64,000 nucleotides of DNA from Pseudonocardia autotrophica (GTDB lineage Bacteria > Actinomycetota > Actinomycetes > Mycobacteriales > Pseudonocardiaceae), in assembly GCF_003945385.1 (NCBI RefSeq), contig NZ_AP018920.1, forward strand, positions 4,340,001 through 4,404,000, given 5' to 3'. The notes under the pieces are model-generated. The model was not told the origin of the DNA and ran no database searches. It saw only the letters and a program-made list of their open reading frames with translations. Both the position numbers and the translations under genes were made by a program. Of this stretch, positions 7,536 to 16,186 are shown in pieces (position 1 is the stretch's first letter; each line of letters starts with the position of its first letter).

Positions 7536-9502
7536 AGCGGGATCCTCGCTTCGACGCGGGTACCGGCGCCGCCCGGTCCGGGGCCCACCGTGACGGTGCC
7601 GCCGAGCTCTGCGGCCCGTTCGCGCATCGACGACCCGCCGATCCCGCCACCGGCCGGATCCGGGTGGGCCGCCGGCCCGCGGCCGTCGTCGGCGGCGACG
7701 AGTACCGCGACCGTCTTCTCCACCGCGAGATCGACCCGTGCGGTGTCGGCACCGGAGTGGCGGACGACGTTGGCCAGCGCCTCCTGGGCGATCCTCAGCA
7801 GGGCGACCTCCATCGCGGGACCCAGCGCCGCCGTTCCGGGGCCGGTTCGCAACTCGACGGTCAGCCCGGCCGTGGACAGTCGGTCGACCTCGGCGCGCAG
7901 CGCCCCCGGCAGACCCGCGTGATCGAGCACCGGTGGGCGGAGATCGTGGGCGACTCGGCGCACCTCGCCGATGGCGGATCGGACCTGGGCCTCCAGCTGG
8001 GCCAGCAGCTCCGGTCGCTCCCCCACCACCCGCACCGTGTCGAGGGTCAGCAGTTGGGAGGCCAGCAGTGGTCCGACACCGTCGTGCAGGTCACGGCGCA
8101 GCCGACGACGCTCGGTCTCGCGCACCTCAGCGGCGGCCGCGCGGGCCCGCCGGAGCAACACCGTCTCCTCGCGCAGGTACAGCACCAGCGCGACGAAGGG
8201 CAGGATCTCGACGAGTACCCGCCGGTGATGCCGGTCCAGCCGGTCGCCGTGGGCCGGGGCGAGCAGCAACGCACCGCGGTCCCGCCCTGCGGCGTCCACG
8301 ACCGACTCGCGGTGTGCAGCCGCGACCGGCTCGCCGTGGCTCCAGAGCGGGACCCCGGCGGTGTCGAGCACCTGCACGTAGCGCAGCTGCAGCCCGGCCG
8401 CGAGCGTCGAGGCGAGATCCCGGCCGGCCCCCGCCTGCGGCTCCCGGGCGAGGGCGGCGAGCGATCGGACCAGTCCGTGGCCGCCGAGGATCTGGCGGCG
8501 AAGGCGCCCCCGCATGGCGTATCCGGCGAGCCCCGCGGTGAACGCCAGCACCCCGACGGCGGTACCGGCCAGGGCGGGCGCGGCCCGGCCGCTGAGCGCC
8601 GATCCGGCGACGGCGACCAGTCCGACGTAGATAATCGCGAGCCCCACCAGGGCGCCGCCGTAGAGTGCGGTCCTCCGCAGCACCGGATCGACGTCGTAGA
8701 GCCGGTGACGCAGCAGCGCCCACCCCAGCCCGGCACCCAGCGCGGCGAACGCCAGGTAGTCGAGCAGCACCGCGAACGGCTGTACGACGGGAAGCACCCC
8801 GCTCACTCCAGCGACGGTGACGAGTGCCGAGTTGATCACCAGCAGCACCGCCACGAGCAGCAGCACCTTCGCCTGCTGCCGGGCCGAGGTGTCCGACACG
8901 GTCCGGTAGCGGTGTACCTGGATCCCGGCCAGCAGCAGCCAGGCGAGCAGCTCGGCGTACTCGTGCCCGGGTGGGACGTCCGTGAGCACCGACGTCCCGG
9001 TGACGAGCACCAGCGCGGGCAGCGGCCAGATCCATCGGAACCAGCGGGGGTGCCAGCGGTCGTCCGGGAACAGCCCGGCGAACACCGGGACGAGGACGGC
9101 GACCACCGCGGCACGGACCAGGTCCACCCACCACGTCGGCGAGGATCCGGCGGCGGCCGTGGTGAACGGCGCGAGCGCGGTCAGTGGCAACAGCACGGTC
9201 GTGACCACGACGAGCCGACGGAGCGGGACCCTCCGAACCAGCGCCACCGCGACCGTCAGGAAGACGAGCAGCTCCGCCCACGCGACGACGGCGACCGTCA
9301 CCGCGTAACCGGCGGGCGCAACCCCGGCCGCGGCCAGGAGGTCGACCGCCTGCGGGGACGGGCGTTCGAACCTCCGGCAGATCCCGTCCGGGCACGGCTG
9401 TGCGACCGCGTCGACGAACGCGGGAGTCCGCCACGCCGCCCAGCCGAGTACCGCGATCGTCGCGGCGGCGGTCGCCGGCAGCCGCGGTGTTCCGCCGGCC
9501 AT
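7532..9502 (-). CDS. Membrane sensor histidine kinase (NarL/DesK type)
   Basis: 656 aa from ATG 9500-9502. The frame is open further upstream, but those residues are Arg-rich and antisense to the neighbouring gene. The N-terminal half holds about ten hydrophobic segments. A GAF-like linker (about 350-430) follows, then the HisKA_3 dimerisation helix 'ETERRRLRRDLHDGVGP' with phospho-acceptor His473. The HATPase_c domain has the N-box 'RIAQEALANVVRHS' and a G-box 'DDGRGPAAHPDPAGGGIG'. It should autophosphorylate and pass phosphate to Asp61 of the downstream regulator. The multi-helix sensor lacks a large external domain, so a membrane or small hydrophobic signal is likely (inference). Confidence 0.92.
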   Translation of the reverse strand: MAGGTPRLPATAAATIAVLGWAAWRTPAFVDAVAQPCPDGICRRFERPSPQAVDLLAAAGVAPAGYAVTVAVVAWAELLVFLTVAVALVRRVPLRRLVVVTTVLLPLTALAPFTTAAAGSSPTWWVDLVRAAVVAVLVPVFAGLFPDDRWHPRWFRWIWPLPALVLVTGTSVLTDVPPGHEYAELLAWLLLAGIQVHRYRTVSDTSARQQAKVLLLVAVLLVINSALVTVAGVSGVLPVVQPFAVLLDYLAFAALGAGLGWALLRHRLYDVDPVLRRTALYGGALVGLAIIYVGLVAVAGSALSGRAAPALAGTAVGVLAFTAGLAGYAMRGRLRRQILGGHGLVRSLAALAREPQAGAGRDLASTLAAGLQLRYVQVLDTAGVPLWSHGEPVAAAHRESVVDAAGRDRGALLLAPAHGDRLDRHHRRVLVEILPFVALVLYLREETVLLRRARAAAAEVRETERRRLRRDLHDGVGPLLASQLLTLDTVRVVGERPELLAQLEAQVRSAIGEVRRVAHDLRPPVLDHAGLPGALRAEVDRLSTAGLTVELRTGPGTAALGPAMEVALLRIAQEALANVVRHSGADTARVDLAVEKTVAVLVAADDGRGPAAHPDPAGGGIGGSSMRERAAELGGTVTVGPGPGGAGTRVEARIPL

Positions 9503-9531
9503 CCCGCTCTCCCATGGGCTCGTCTCGGAGG

Positions 9532-10203
9532 TCAGAGTGTGCGGGACCGGCGGGTCGCCGCCAAGGGGACACCGAGCACCGCCCCCAGCGCGAACGGCAC
9601 CAGCGGCGGGAGCGTGAAGCACGCCGCGACCGTCACGACCCCCAGCCCGGCCACCACGGTGCCGGTCCGGCGGGCAACGCCACTCGGTCGCAGTGCCACG
9701 ACGAGCGCGACGAGCGCCACCCCACCGGCTGCGCACGTCACCGTCACCAGTACCGGCAGCACGTTGCCGACGGCCATCCCGGCACTCCTCACCAGGAGCG
9801 CGACCACCTGGGCAGCACCCCACGCCACAGCACACACGACAGCCGCGGTCGCCGCCACGGCGCCGGGACGTCGGCGGGTGGGACCCGAGGCACGCGCCAC
9901 GACGGTCACCCCGACCGCGAACGCGGTGGCCCCGGCGATCAGCACGTACGGCATCGGGTCCAGCAGGCTCGGCTCCCCGTGGATCCGGGCCACGACCTCC
10001 GGGGGGAGCTCGTTGGGATCGACGCCGAGCTGGTCGGCGGCCGTCCGCTCGGCGGCGAGCGAACCGTCGAGCGTGCTACGGACCAGATCGACGACGATCA
10101 TCGCGGCGAACACGAGGAACGAACCGAGCAGGAAACGGCCACCGCGCCGGGCGGCCGGGACGTCGAGGGATACGGGCGTGTCGTGCGGGAGTGTTCCGGA
10201 CAT
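9532..10203 (-). CDS. Membrane protein of unknown function, first gene of the two-component operon
   Basis: 223 aa, ATG with AGGAG 5-6 bases upstream. One hydrophobic segment at about 24-40 is followed by a soluble loop (about 45-85) with 'DQLGVDPNELPPEVVARIHGEP', then four more helices. It stops 29 bp before the histidine kinase start on the same strand, so it probably belongs to the signalling operon and may be a sensor partner or a transport component. I do not recognise the family. Confidence 0.8.
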   Translation of the reverse strand: MSGTLPHDTPVSLDVPAARRGGRFLLGSFLVFAAMIVVDLVRSTLDGSLAAERTAADQLGVDPNELPPEVVARIHGEPSLLDPMPYVLIAGATAFAVGVTVVARASGPTRRRPGAVAATAAVVCAVAWGAAQVVALLVRSAGMAVGNVLPVLVTVTCAAGGVALVALVVALRPSGVARRTGTVVAGLGVVTVAACFTLPPLVPFALGAVLGVPLAATRRSRTL

Positions 10204-10272
10204 CGGTGCTCCTGGGCCGGCTGGGACGGTGGTCGGATCACGACCGTGTCCGTCCCGGCGTCCCGGGTTCCA

Positions 10273-10287
10273 GGGACACCGTGTCCC
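10273..10287. promoter_or_regulatory. Perfect inverted repeat GGGACAC-C-GTGTCCC
   Basis: Seven-base arms with a one-base centre, 70 bp upstream of the first gene of the two-component operon and 10 bp past the selO stop. The size and symmetry suit an operator, for example for the response regulator. It could equally be part of a selO terminator. The sequence alone does not decide. Confidence 0.4.
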
Positions 10288-10297
10288 GGCCCAGGCC

Positions 10298-11752
10298 TCA
10301 GGTCCCGCAGAACGTCACGAAAGGCGGCGCGTCGTCTCCCGGCGGCCGGGCGTAGCGCTCGTAGCCCTCGCGCTCGTCGTAGGGGTGGCTCAGCACCTGC
10401 AGCATCCACTGGACCGGCTCCAGGTCGTCGTCGACGACGGCCGCGCCGAGCGCTTCCTCGACCAGGTGGTTGCGCGGGACGTAGACCGGGTTGATCCGGT
10501 CCATCGCGGCGGCGTCCGGCTCGACCGCCCGCCACGACGCCAGCCACCCGTCCACGGCGGACGGGTCGTCGAACAGCTCGCGGACCGGGCCGGCATCGCC
10601 ACGGGCGGCGTCGGCGAGCCGCCGGAAGAACAGCGTGTGGTCGGGCCTGCCGTCGGCGAGCAGGGTCGCGAGATCCTCCAGCAGCGGACCCGCCGCAAGA
10701 CCCGCGGGGAGGCCGAGCTTCGCCCGGTAGCCCTCGTCGCGGGCGGCGAGGTAGCAGTCCGCGAACTCCCCGAGCACCTCGGTCGCCAGCCGGATCGCCT
10801 CGTCGGAGTCGTCGTCGATCAGCGGGATCAGCGCCTCCCCGAAGCGGGCCAGGTTCCACTGGGCGATCCCGGGCTGGTTACCGTAGGCGTAGCGACCGCC
10901 GTGGTCGATCGAGCTGAAGACGGTCGCCGGATCGTGCGCGTCGAGGAACGCACAGGGGCCGTAGTCGATCGTCTCGCCCGAGATCGTCATGTTGTCGGTG
11001 TTCATGACGCCGTGCACGAAGCCCAGCTGCATCCAGCGCGCGACGAGCTCCGCCTGCACGCCGAGCACCCGGCGGAACAGCTCCAGGTAGGGCCGCTCGG
11101 CATCGGCGGCGCCGGGATGGTGGCGGGCGATCGCGTGCTCGGCGAGCCTGCGCAGCACGTCGATCTCGCCGGTGGCGGCGGCGAACTGGAAGGTCCCCAC
11201 CCGCAGATGGCTCGACGCCGTCCGGGCCAGCACCGCGCCCGGCTCCGGGCCGCGGTCGCGCATCACGTGCTCACCGGTCGCGACGACCGCCAGCGACCGG
11301 GTGCTCGGGACGCCGAGTGCGTGCATCGCCTCGGACACCAGGTACTCGCGCAGCATCGGGCCCAGCGGCGCCTTCCCGTCACCGCCGCGGGCGAACGGGG
11401 TCCGGCCGGAACCCTTGAGGTGCAGGTCGCGGCGCTCCCCGGACGGTGTGACGAGCTCCCCGACGAGCAGCGCGCGGCCGTCGCCGAGGCGCGGCGAGTA
11501 GTTGCCGAACTGGTGCCCGGCGTAGGCCTGCGCGACCGTCGTCGCCGACTCCGGCACGACCGTGCCGGTGAGCAGGCCGAGACCCTCGGGCGTGCGCAGC
11601 GCCGCCGGGTCCAGGCCGAGCTCTGCCGCCAGCGCCTCGTTGAACAGCACCAGCCGCGGTTCCGGGGCCGGCGCCGCTTCCCACGGCAGGTACAGGCCTT
11701 CCAGGTCGCGGACGAAGGTGTTCTCGAACGCGATCTCGGTGGCTGTGGTCAT
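10298..11752 (-). CDS. selO: Protein adenylyltransferase SelO (YdiU/UPF0061 family)
   Basis: 484 aa, the usual length. SelO is a pseudokinase-fold enzyme that transfers AMP from ATP to Ser/Thr/Tyr residues of target proteins and is linked to oxidative stress. Hallmarks: '[18 protein letters not shown]' (glycine-rich loop region), '[20 protein letters not shown]', '[20 protein letters not shown]' and the active-site segment '[13 protein letters not shown]' with its Asp and Asn, followed by 'DYGPCAFLD'. The protein ends in 'TFCGT'; this near-terminal Cys corresponds to the selenocysteine of animal SelO. The gene stands alone, with the ATG at 11750-11752. Confidence 0.95.
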   Translation of the reverse strand: MTTATEIAFENTFVRDLEGLYLPWEAAPAPEPRLVLFNEALAAELGLDPAALRTPEGLGLLTGTVVPESATTVAQAYAGHQFGNYSPRLGDGRALLVGELVTPSGERRDLHLKGSGRTPFARGGDGKAPLGPMLREYLVSEAMHALGVPSTRSLAVVATGEHVMRDRGPEPGAVLARTASSHLRVGTFQFAAATGEIDVLRRLAEHAIARHHPGAADAERPYLELFRRVLGVQAELVARWMQLGFVHGVMNTDNMTISGETIDYGPCAFLDAHDPATVFSSIDHGGRYAYGNQPGIAQWNLARFGEALIPLIDDDSDEAIRLATEVLGEFADCYLAARDEGYRAKLGLPAGLAAGPLLEDLATLLADGRPDHTLFFRRLADAARGDAGPVRELFDDPSAVDGWLASWRAVEPDAAAMDRINPVYVPRNHLVEEALGAAVVDDDLEPVQWMLQVLSHPYDEREGYERYARPPGDDAPPFVTFCGT

Positions 11753-11810
11753 GGCCCCAGGCTACGAGCCGCGTCCGGCATCGGCTCGACATCGGCCCCA
11801 TCCGGTTCCC

Positions 11811-11960
11811 CGGCGCTCGACGGCGTCGCCGCCCGGGTCGACTGCACACTCGCCGACGAGTTCCCGGGCGGGGAACACGATCGCCGTGGGCCGGGTGCAC
11901 GCCCTCGGCGCGGGTCCCGCCCGGACGTCGCTGCTGTTCGACCACATCGAGCAGCCGGTC
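11811..11960 (+). pseudogene. Relic of a flavin reductase (FMN-binding split-barrel) C-terminus
   Basis: One frame reads 'ARVDCTLADEFPGGEH', typical of the penultimate strand of flavin reductase-like domains ('...C-x(6)-x-GGDH'). After the His codon the reading must shift frame to continue as 'IAVGRVHALG...SLLF', which is the normal continuation ('TI-x-GRV-x-A-L...PLLF'). A 2-bp deletion explains this. No start or N-terminal part is present. A non-coding remnant between selO and the PfpI-family gene. Confidence 0.5.
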
Positions 11961-12005
11961 GATCTCCGCGGCCGGGAGGTCGCCCCGTTCCCGGGGACCC
12001 CCCGG

Positions 12006-12707
12006 CTACGCACGCGTCGCCAGCTCCGCGACGATCAAGTCGGCCATCGGGGCGCTCGACGCCGGATTCTGCCCGGTGATCAGATTGCCGTCGGCCACCG
12101 TGAAGGCCTGATAGGCCGGACCGCTCTCGTGCCGCGCGCCACGCTCGCGCAACCGGCTCGCCAACAGCCACGGAGCCCCGTCGGCCGTGCCGAAGAGCGA
12201 CTCCTCCTCGTCGGTGAACGCCGCCATCCGACGCCCGGCGAACAGCCATCCGCCGTCCGGCCCGGTGGCGCTGAGCAGGCCTGCGGGCCCGTGACACACC
12301 GCGCCGACGATCGTGCCGGCAGCGTCGGCCCGAGCCAGCAGGGCACCGAGATCCGCGTCGGAGAACAGGTCGACGACCGGCCCGTGACCGCCGGGCAGCA
12401 CGATCGCCGCATAACGGTCCGGATCGACGTCGGACAGGCGCAGCGGCGGTCCGGACTCCCGCAGCGCGACCTCGGCGATCCGGACCCACCGCTCGCAGTC
12501 GGGCCCGGCGACCCCGGGGTCGGCGCTGTGCCGGTCCAGGGACTGGAGCACCCCACCCGGCGAGGCGAACTCGACGGTGTGCCCGGCGGCGGTGAACGTC
12601 TCGTACGGCGCGGCCAACTCCTCGGCCCAGTAGCCGGTCGGGTAGGACGTGCCGTCGGTGCGCTCCCAGGTGTCGGCCGCGGACATGACGACCAGGATCC
12701 GGCTCAT
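12006..12707 (-). CDS. DJ-1/PfpI family protein
   Basis: 233 aa from ATG 12705-12707. The fold is a class I glutamine amidotransferase-like (Hsp31/YhbO-type) sandwich. The nucleophile elbow is 'VGAVCHGPAGLL' with Cys-His in series, and the acidic partner is likely the Glu of 'AAPYETF'. 'AIVLPGGHGPVVDL' is the conserved loop before it. 'TDGTSYPTGYWAEELAAPY' resembles the N-terminal lid of the Hsp31-type glyoxalase III and chaperone subgroup. Likely roles are methylglyoxal detoxification or protein repair under stress; which one is inference. It is divergent from the IS-broken MmyB regulator, which may have controlled it. Confidence 0.88.
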   Translation of the reverse strand: MSRILVVMSAADTWERTDGTSYPTGYWAEELAAPYETFTAAGHTVEFASPGGVLQSLDRHSADPGVAGPDCERWVRIAEVALRESGPPLRLSDVDPDRYAAIVLPGGHGPVVDLFSDADLGALLARADAAGTIVGAVCHGPAGLLSATGPDGGWLFAGRRMAAFTDEEESLFGTADGAPWLLASRLRERGARHESGPAYQAFTVADGNLITGQNPASSAPMADLIVAELATRA

Positions 12708-12735
12708 GTGGTGCTCCCTCGGATGGATCGGGTTT

Positions 12736-12774
12736 CCGGCGGCGGTCGCATGTTCGGTGGCGACCCGCCGCCGG
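12736..12774. promoter_or_regulatory. Long inverted repeat in the divergent promoter region
   Basis: CCGGCGGCGG and CCGCCGCCGG form a perfect 10-bp stem that continues inward with GTCGC/GCGAC after one bulged base. The loop is about 9-10 nt. It lies 28 bases upstream of the PfpI-family ATG, between this gene and the divergent MmyB regulator, and could be an operator or a leader hairpin. Confidence 0.45.
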
Positions 12775-12910
12775 TGATGACGTGCTCCCAGCCTGGCGTC
12801 CGGGAAGCCGCTCCGGAGGCCCGGCGCGGGCCCTCCGCGACCGCGGACCCGGCTACCCAGGACTCGGAGGACCAGGTCCCGTCGCACCGTTGTGCGCGAC
12901 ACTGATCGGC

Positions 12911-13312
12911 ATGGCCGGGAACAACCGCGAGCTCGCCGACTTCCTGCGACGCGCGCGCAGCCAGTGCGATCCGGCCCACGCCGGTCTGCCCGCCGACGGC
13001 CGGGTCCGCCGGGTGCCGGGGCTGCGCCGCGAGGAGGTGGCACTGCTCGCCGGCGTCTCCACCGACTACTACGCCCGACTGGAACAGGGCCGCCGCATCG
13101 TGCCGTCGCCCGCGGTCGTCGACGCCCTCGGCCGTGCCCTGGAGCTGGACGCCGCAGGCCGGGCGCACCTGGCCGACCTGATCGGCCTGGGCTCCGCGTC
13201 ACCGCGGCCCCGTACCCGGGAGGTGCAACGGGTGCGCCCCGGCCTGCACCAGCTGCTGGACGCGCTCGACGGTGAACCCGCCCTGCTACTGGGGCGACGG
13301 ATGGACGTACTA
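12911..13312 (+). pseudogene. MmyB-type XRE regulator, 5' part, cut by an IS element
   Basis: 134 codons from ATG 12911 encode an HTH_31 domain ('LADFLRRARSQCDP', 'VPGLRREEVALLAGVSTDYYARLEQGR') and the start of the MmyB-like ligand-binding domain ('LHQLLDALDGEPALLLGRRMDVL'). The frame then runs into the IS630 element and stops at 13342. Joining 13312 to 14513 restores one continuous frame ('DVL' + 'AANPIATALFTDF') of 289 codons. The intact protein would have been a repressor or activator of the divergent PfpI-family gene, judging by arrangement. The truncated product keeps the DNA-binding domain and might still bind DNA. Confidence 0.88.
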
Positions 13313-13332
13313 GTGCCTCGTCAGGAAACGTT
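13313..13332 (+). repeat. Left terminal inverted repeat of the IS630 element
   Basis: GTGCCTCGTCAGGAAACGTT. It matches the complement of 14491-14510 at 19 of 20 bases. Confidence 0.93.
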
Positions 13333-13398
13333 GGGGGCGTAACCGGCCAGCTTGATCGACTGGGCCGGCGAGCGCGAGGCTGTCGCTGGAGGTGGGCG

Positions 13399-14502
13399 AT
13401 GGCTCGACAGCCTGAGGTGTTCGTCCGGGAGTTGGACCCGGCCGACGCGGAGCGTCTGGTGAAGATCACCAGGACTGCGCGGGACCGGGTCCGACTGCGC
13501 CGGGCGGGGATCGTGCTGGCCTCGGTGCAGGGCCGCAGCGCCACCGAGGCGGCGGCGATGTTCGCCGCCACGGCCCAGTACGCGCGGGAGGTGATCCACG
13601 CGTTCAACGAGAAGGGGTTCGCCGGGCTGGACCCAAAATGGAGCGGGGGCCGACCCCGTAGGTTCGGCCCCGATGCCCGCGAGCTGATCTGCCGGGTCGC
13701 CCGCACCCCGCCGCAGGACCTCAAGTTGCCGTTCACCACGTGGAGCCTGACCAAGCTGGTCGCCCACCTGCGCGAGCGGCATCGGATCGTGGGGAGCACC
13801 GAGACCGTGCGTCAGGTCCTGCGCGATGCCGGTGTGCGCTGGCAGGCCACCAAGACCTGGAAGACCAGTCGGGACCCGGAGTTCACCGTGAAGATGAACC
13901 GGATCCTGGAGCTCTATGACCAGGCCGCAGCCGGGCAGATCCCCGACGGTGGGCGCGTTATCTGCGTCGATGAGTTCGGGCCGCTGAACCTGCAGCCCCG
14001 ACCAGGGCGGGGATGGTTCCCCAGCGGGCGACCAGCGCGGCTGCGCGCGACCTACAACCGCGTCGGCGGGGTGCGGCACGTGTTCGGGGCACTGGATCTG
14101 GCCTCGGGCCAGATGTTCTACCGGTTCCGGGACCCGAAGCGCTGGCAGGAGTTCCTCGCCTTCCTCAAGCAGCTGCGTGCCCGGTTCCCGACCGGACGGC
14201 TGCATGTCGTGTGCGACAACTTCTCCCCGCACCGCAAGGCTCAGGTCGCCGACTGGTGCGCCGGCCACGACGTCGAGTTGGTGTTCACCCCGACCAACGC
14301 CTCGTGGTTGAACTGGATCGAGTGCGAGTTCACGGCGCTGCGCTACTTCACCCTCGACGGCAGCGACTACCCCTCCCACACCGCCCAAGAAGCCTCGATC
14401 GCCGGCTACATCCGGTGGGCCAACAGACACGCGACCCCGAAACGGCACTTCGCCCCCGAGTCCAAGATCCGCAGACCGGATTACCTACCGAACGTTGCCT
14501 GA
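13399..14502 (+). CDS. IS630-family transposase (DD34E)
   Basis: 367 aa, ATG with GGAGG seven bases upstream. The N-terminal helix-turn-helix region (about 20-150) has 'RSATEAAAMFAATAQYAREVIHAFNEKGFAGL', then a linker. The catalytic domain has Asp191 in 'VICVDEFGPL', Asp273 in 'HVVCDNFSPH' and Glu308 in 'WLNWIECEF'; the spacing of 34 residues between the last two is the IS630/mariner DD34E signature. The stop codon TGA (14500-14502) is supplied by the right inverted repeat. The gene is a single uninterrupted frame, unlike some IS630 members that need frameshifting, so it is probably functional. Confidence 0.96.
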   Translation: MARQPEVFVRELDPADAERLVKITRTARDRVRLRRAGIVLASVQGRSATEAAAMFAATAQYAREVIHAFNEKGFAGLDPKWSGGRPRRFGPDARELICRVARTPPQDLKLPFTTWSLTKLVAHLRERHRIVGSTETVRQVLRDAGVRWQATKTWKTSRDPEFTVKMNRILELYDQAAAGQIPDGGRVICVDEFGPLNLQPRPGRGWFPSGRPARLRATYNRVGGVRHVFGALDLASGQMFYRFRDPKRWQEFLAFLKQLRARFPTGRLHVVCDNFSPHRKAQVADWCAGHDVELVFTPTNASWLNWIECEFTALRYFTLDGSDYPSHTAQEASIAGYIRWANRHATPKRHFAPESKIRRPDYLPNVA

Positions 14503-14510
14503 CGAGGCAC
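14491..14510 (-). repeat. Right terminal inverted repeat of the IS630 element
   Basis: The complement reads GTGCCTCGTCAGGCAACGTT. It overlaps the end of the transposase gene and supplies its stop codon. Confidence 0.93.
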
Positions 14511-14512
14511 TA

Positions 14513-14980
14513 GCCGCGAACCCGATTGCGACGGCGCTGTTCACCGACTTCGAGCGGTTCCCCGGCCCCGAGCGCAACTACGCCCGGTGGATCCTGCTCG
14601 ACGCCGACGCCCGGGCGCTGTTCGTCGATTGGGAGATCCAGGCGCGGGCGGCGGTGGAGACCCTGCGGCTGGAATCGGGCCGTGATCCGGGCGACCGGGC
14701 GACCGTCGCGCTGGTCGCACACCTGCGCGAGGAGAGCCCCGAGTTCGGCCGGTGGTGGTCCGAACACCGGGTCTACCAGCGGACCCACGGGTCGAAGCGG
14801 CTGCGCCATCCCGTCGTCGGGGAGCTCACCGTGGAGTACGAGACACTCGTACCCCCCGGTGATCCGGACACCGTGTTGTTCCTCTACACGACCGCGGCCG
14901 GGTCGCCGTCCCGGGAGGCGATGGACCTCCTGGCGAGCTGGACGGCGTCCGAGCGGAGAGCCGGACGGCCCCGCCGCTGA
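14513..14980 (+). pseudogene. MmyB-type regulator, 3' part after the IS element
   Basis: 155 codons plus stop, in frame with the 5' part when the element and one TA are removed. It contains the rest of the MmyB-like domain: 'ALFTDFERFPGPERNYARWILLDADARALFVDWE', 'LVAHLREESPEFGRWWSEHRV' and 'KRLRHPVVGELTVEYETL'. This domain is thought to bind fatty-acid-like or other hydrophobic ligands. No start codon with a ribosome site serves this half alone, although a TTG within the IS right end (14495) is in frame. The TGA abuts the stop of the convergent AraC gene at 14981. Confidence 0.85.
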
Positions 14981-15964
14981 TCAGCCCCGCAACGTCTCCC
15001 GGGGCAGCTCCCCGAACCGCTGCCGGTACTGCTGGGCGAACCGGCTCTGGTGCAGGAACCCCCAGCGCAGCGCGACCTCGGTGCCCCGTACCGTCGCCGG
15101 GTCGCAGCGCTGCAGCTCGGCGCGGACCCGGTCGAGCCGGATCCGGCGCAGGTGGCTCATCGGGGACTCCCCCAGCTCCTGCTGGAACGCCGCATGCAGG
15201 GTCCGGACGCTCATACACCCCACCCGGGCCAGCTCCTGCGGCGTGAGCGGGGAGTCGGCGTGCTGCTCCATGTGGTCCAGGACCGGGCCGAGCCGGCCCG
15301 AGCGCACCGGATCGGCGGGCTCGGCCAGCGCGTCGCTGTAGCGGTGCCGGCCGGCGTGCAGCAGCTGCGTCATCACGAACGCCTCGAGCTGCTCCCGGGC
15401 GATCGGCATGTCCGCCAGCCCGCCGGGGCGGTCCAGCTCGCGGGCGAGGAACTCCACCGACGCCAGCAGTGTCCGTCCGGCCGGGGTGGTGAGGTCGAGG
15501 CCGAACCCGAAGTCGACGACGTCGTGCACGGGGCGGTTGAGCTGCTCGCTCAGGTGGGTCTCCAGGCTGGTGCGCGGGATCTTGAGGATCAGCTGTTCGG
15601 CGTCCGAGGACCATCGCACGGTGTTCGTCCGGTCCGGCAGCAGGACGACGCCCGAGGAGCCGGCCTCGGTTCGCGCCCGGCACCCGTCGCTGCGTTCGGC
15701 CCTGGTGCCGCCCGCGACCGTGAGGTTCACGTGGTAGTTGTCCTCGGTCGGCGGCATGACCAGCGTCGCCGGCGACTGGTAGGTCAGGTAGCCGACGGTG
15801 AACACCCGGTCGGTGGTGGCGTTCAGCGTCATCGCGACCCGGTCGTCGGGTGCGGTGATGTCGTGCCGCAGGTAGGTCTGGGTGACCGCCTCGCGCGCGT
15901 GCTCGAGGCTGCACGTCGCCAGGACCGGATAGCGCTCGAGCGTGCCGCCGGGCTGCATCTGCAT
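14981..15964 (-). CDS. AraC-family transcriptional regulator
   Basis: 327 aa from ATG 15962-15964; a second ATG follows two codons later. The N-terminal part (about 30-200) is an AraC-binding-like sensor domain (the PF14525 type found in actinobacterial catabolic regulators), with 'GYLTYQSPATLVMPPTEDNYHVNL'. The C-terminal pair of helix-turn-helix motifs spans about 225-325: 'LTPQELARVGCMSVRTLHAAFQQELGESPMSHLRRIRLDRVRAEL' and 'EVALRWGFLHQSRFAQQYRQRFGELP'. It is divergent from an aldehyde dehydrogenase/flavin monooxygenase operon, which it probably activates; two 16-bp direct repeats lie in the shared promoter region. Confidence 0.9.
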   Translation of the reverse strand: MQMQPGGTLERYPVLATCSLEHAREAVTQTYLRHDITAPDDRVAMTLNATTDRVFTVGYLTYQSPATLVMPPTEDNYHVNLTVAGGTRAERSDGCRARTEAGSSGVVLLPDRTNTVRWSSDAEQLILKIPRTSLETHLSEQLNRPVHDVVDFGFGLDLTTPAGRTLLASVEFLARELDRPGGLADMPIAREQLEAFVMTQLLHAGRHRYSDALAEPADPVRSGRLGPVLDHMEQHADSPLTPQELARVGCMSVRTLHAAFQQELGESPMSHLRRIRLDRVRAELQRCDPATVRGTEVALRWGFLHQSRFAQQYRQRFGELPRETLRG

Positions 15965-16033
15965 CAACTCGACACCTCCTCGTGCCGCGGATACCTCGTG
16001 CAGGCCAGCCTAAGCCCGTCTGCGGCGCTGCTA

Positions 16034-16070
16034 CCAGCCGCTGAGTGCGTCCGGCCAGCCGCTCAGTGCG
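16034..16070. promoter_or_regulatory. Direct-repeat operator candidate for the AraC regulator
   Basis: CCAGCCGCTGAGTGCG at 16034-16049 and CCAGCCGCTCAGTGCG at 16055-16070 differ by one base and start 21 bp apart, two helical turns. Tandem half-sites at this spacing are the standard layout for AraC-family activators. They lie 117 bp before the dehydrogenase ATG and 70 bp from the AraC gene start. Confidence 0.65.
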
Positions 16071-16186
16071 GATCCCGGGTGCTGCGCGGAACGGCTCCAC
16101 CGGTGCGGCGCGCGGATATCGACCGACACACGGACCGCCATAGCCTCCGGATCCACCGCAGGCAGGCGACGGAGCCACCAGAGGAG

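Larger units (their letters stand above)
13313..14510 (+). mobile_element. IS630-family insertion sequence (1198 bp)
   Basis: It is bounded by 20-bp inverted repeats with one mismatch and by a TA duplication at 13311-13312 and 14511-14512, in a CTAG target, as is usual for IS630/Tc1-mariner elements. It holds one full-length transposase gene in the same direction as the disrupted regulator. Both ends and the target duplication are clean, so the insertion looks recent and the element is probably still mobile. Confidence 0.95.

Noticed and set aside
7223..12079. Very long plus-strand open frame (1618 codons) opposite selO and the two-component operon
   Set aside because: It is antisense to well-supported genes and reads as Arg/Gly/Pro-rich low-complexity sequence, the usual effect of GC-rich third positions.
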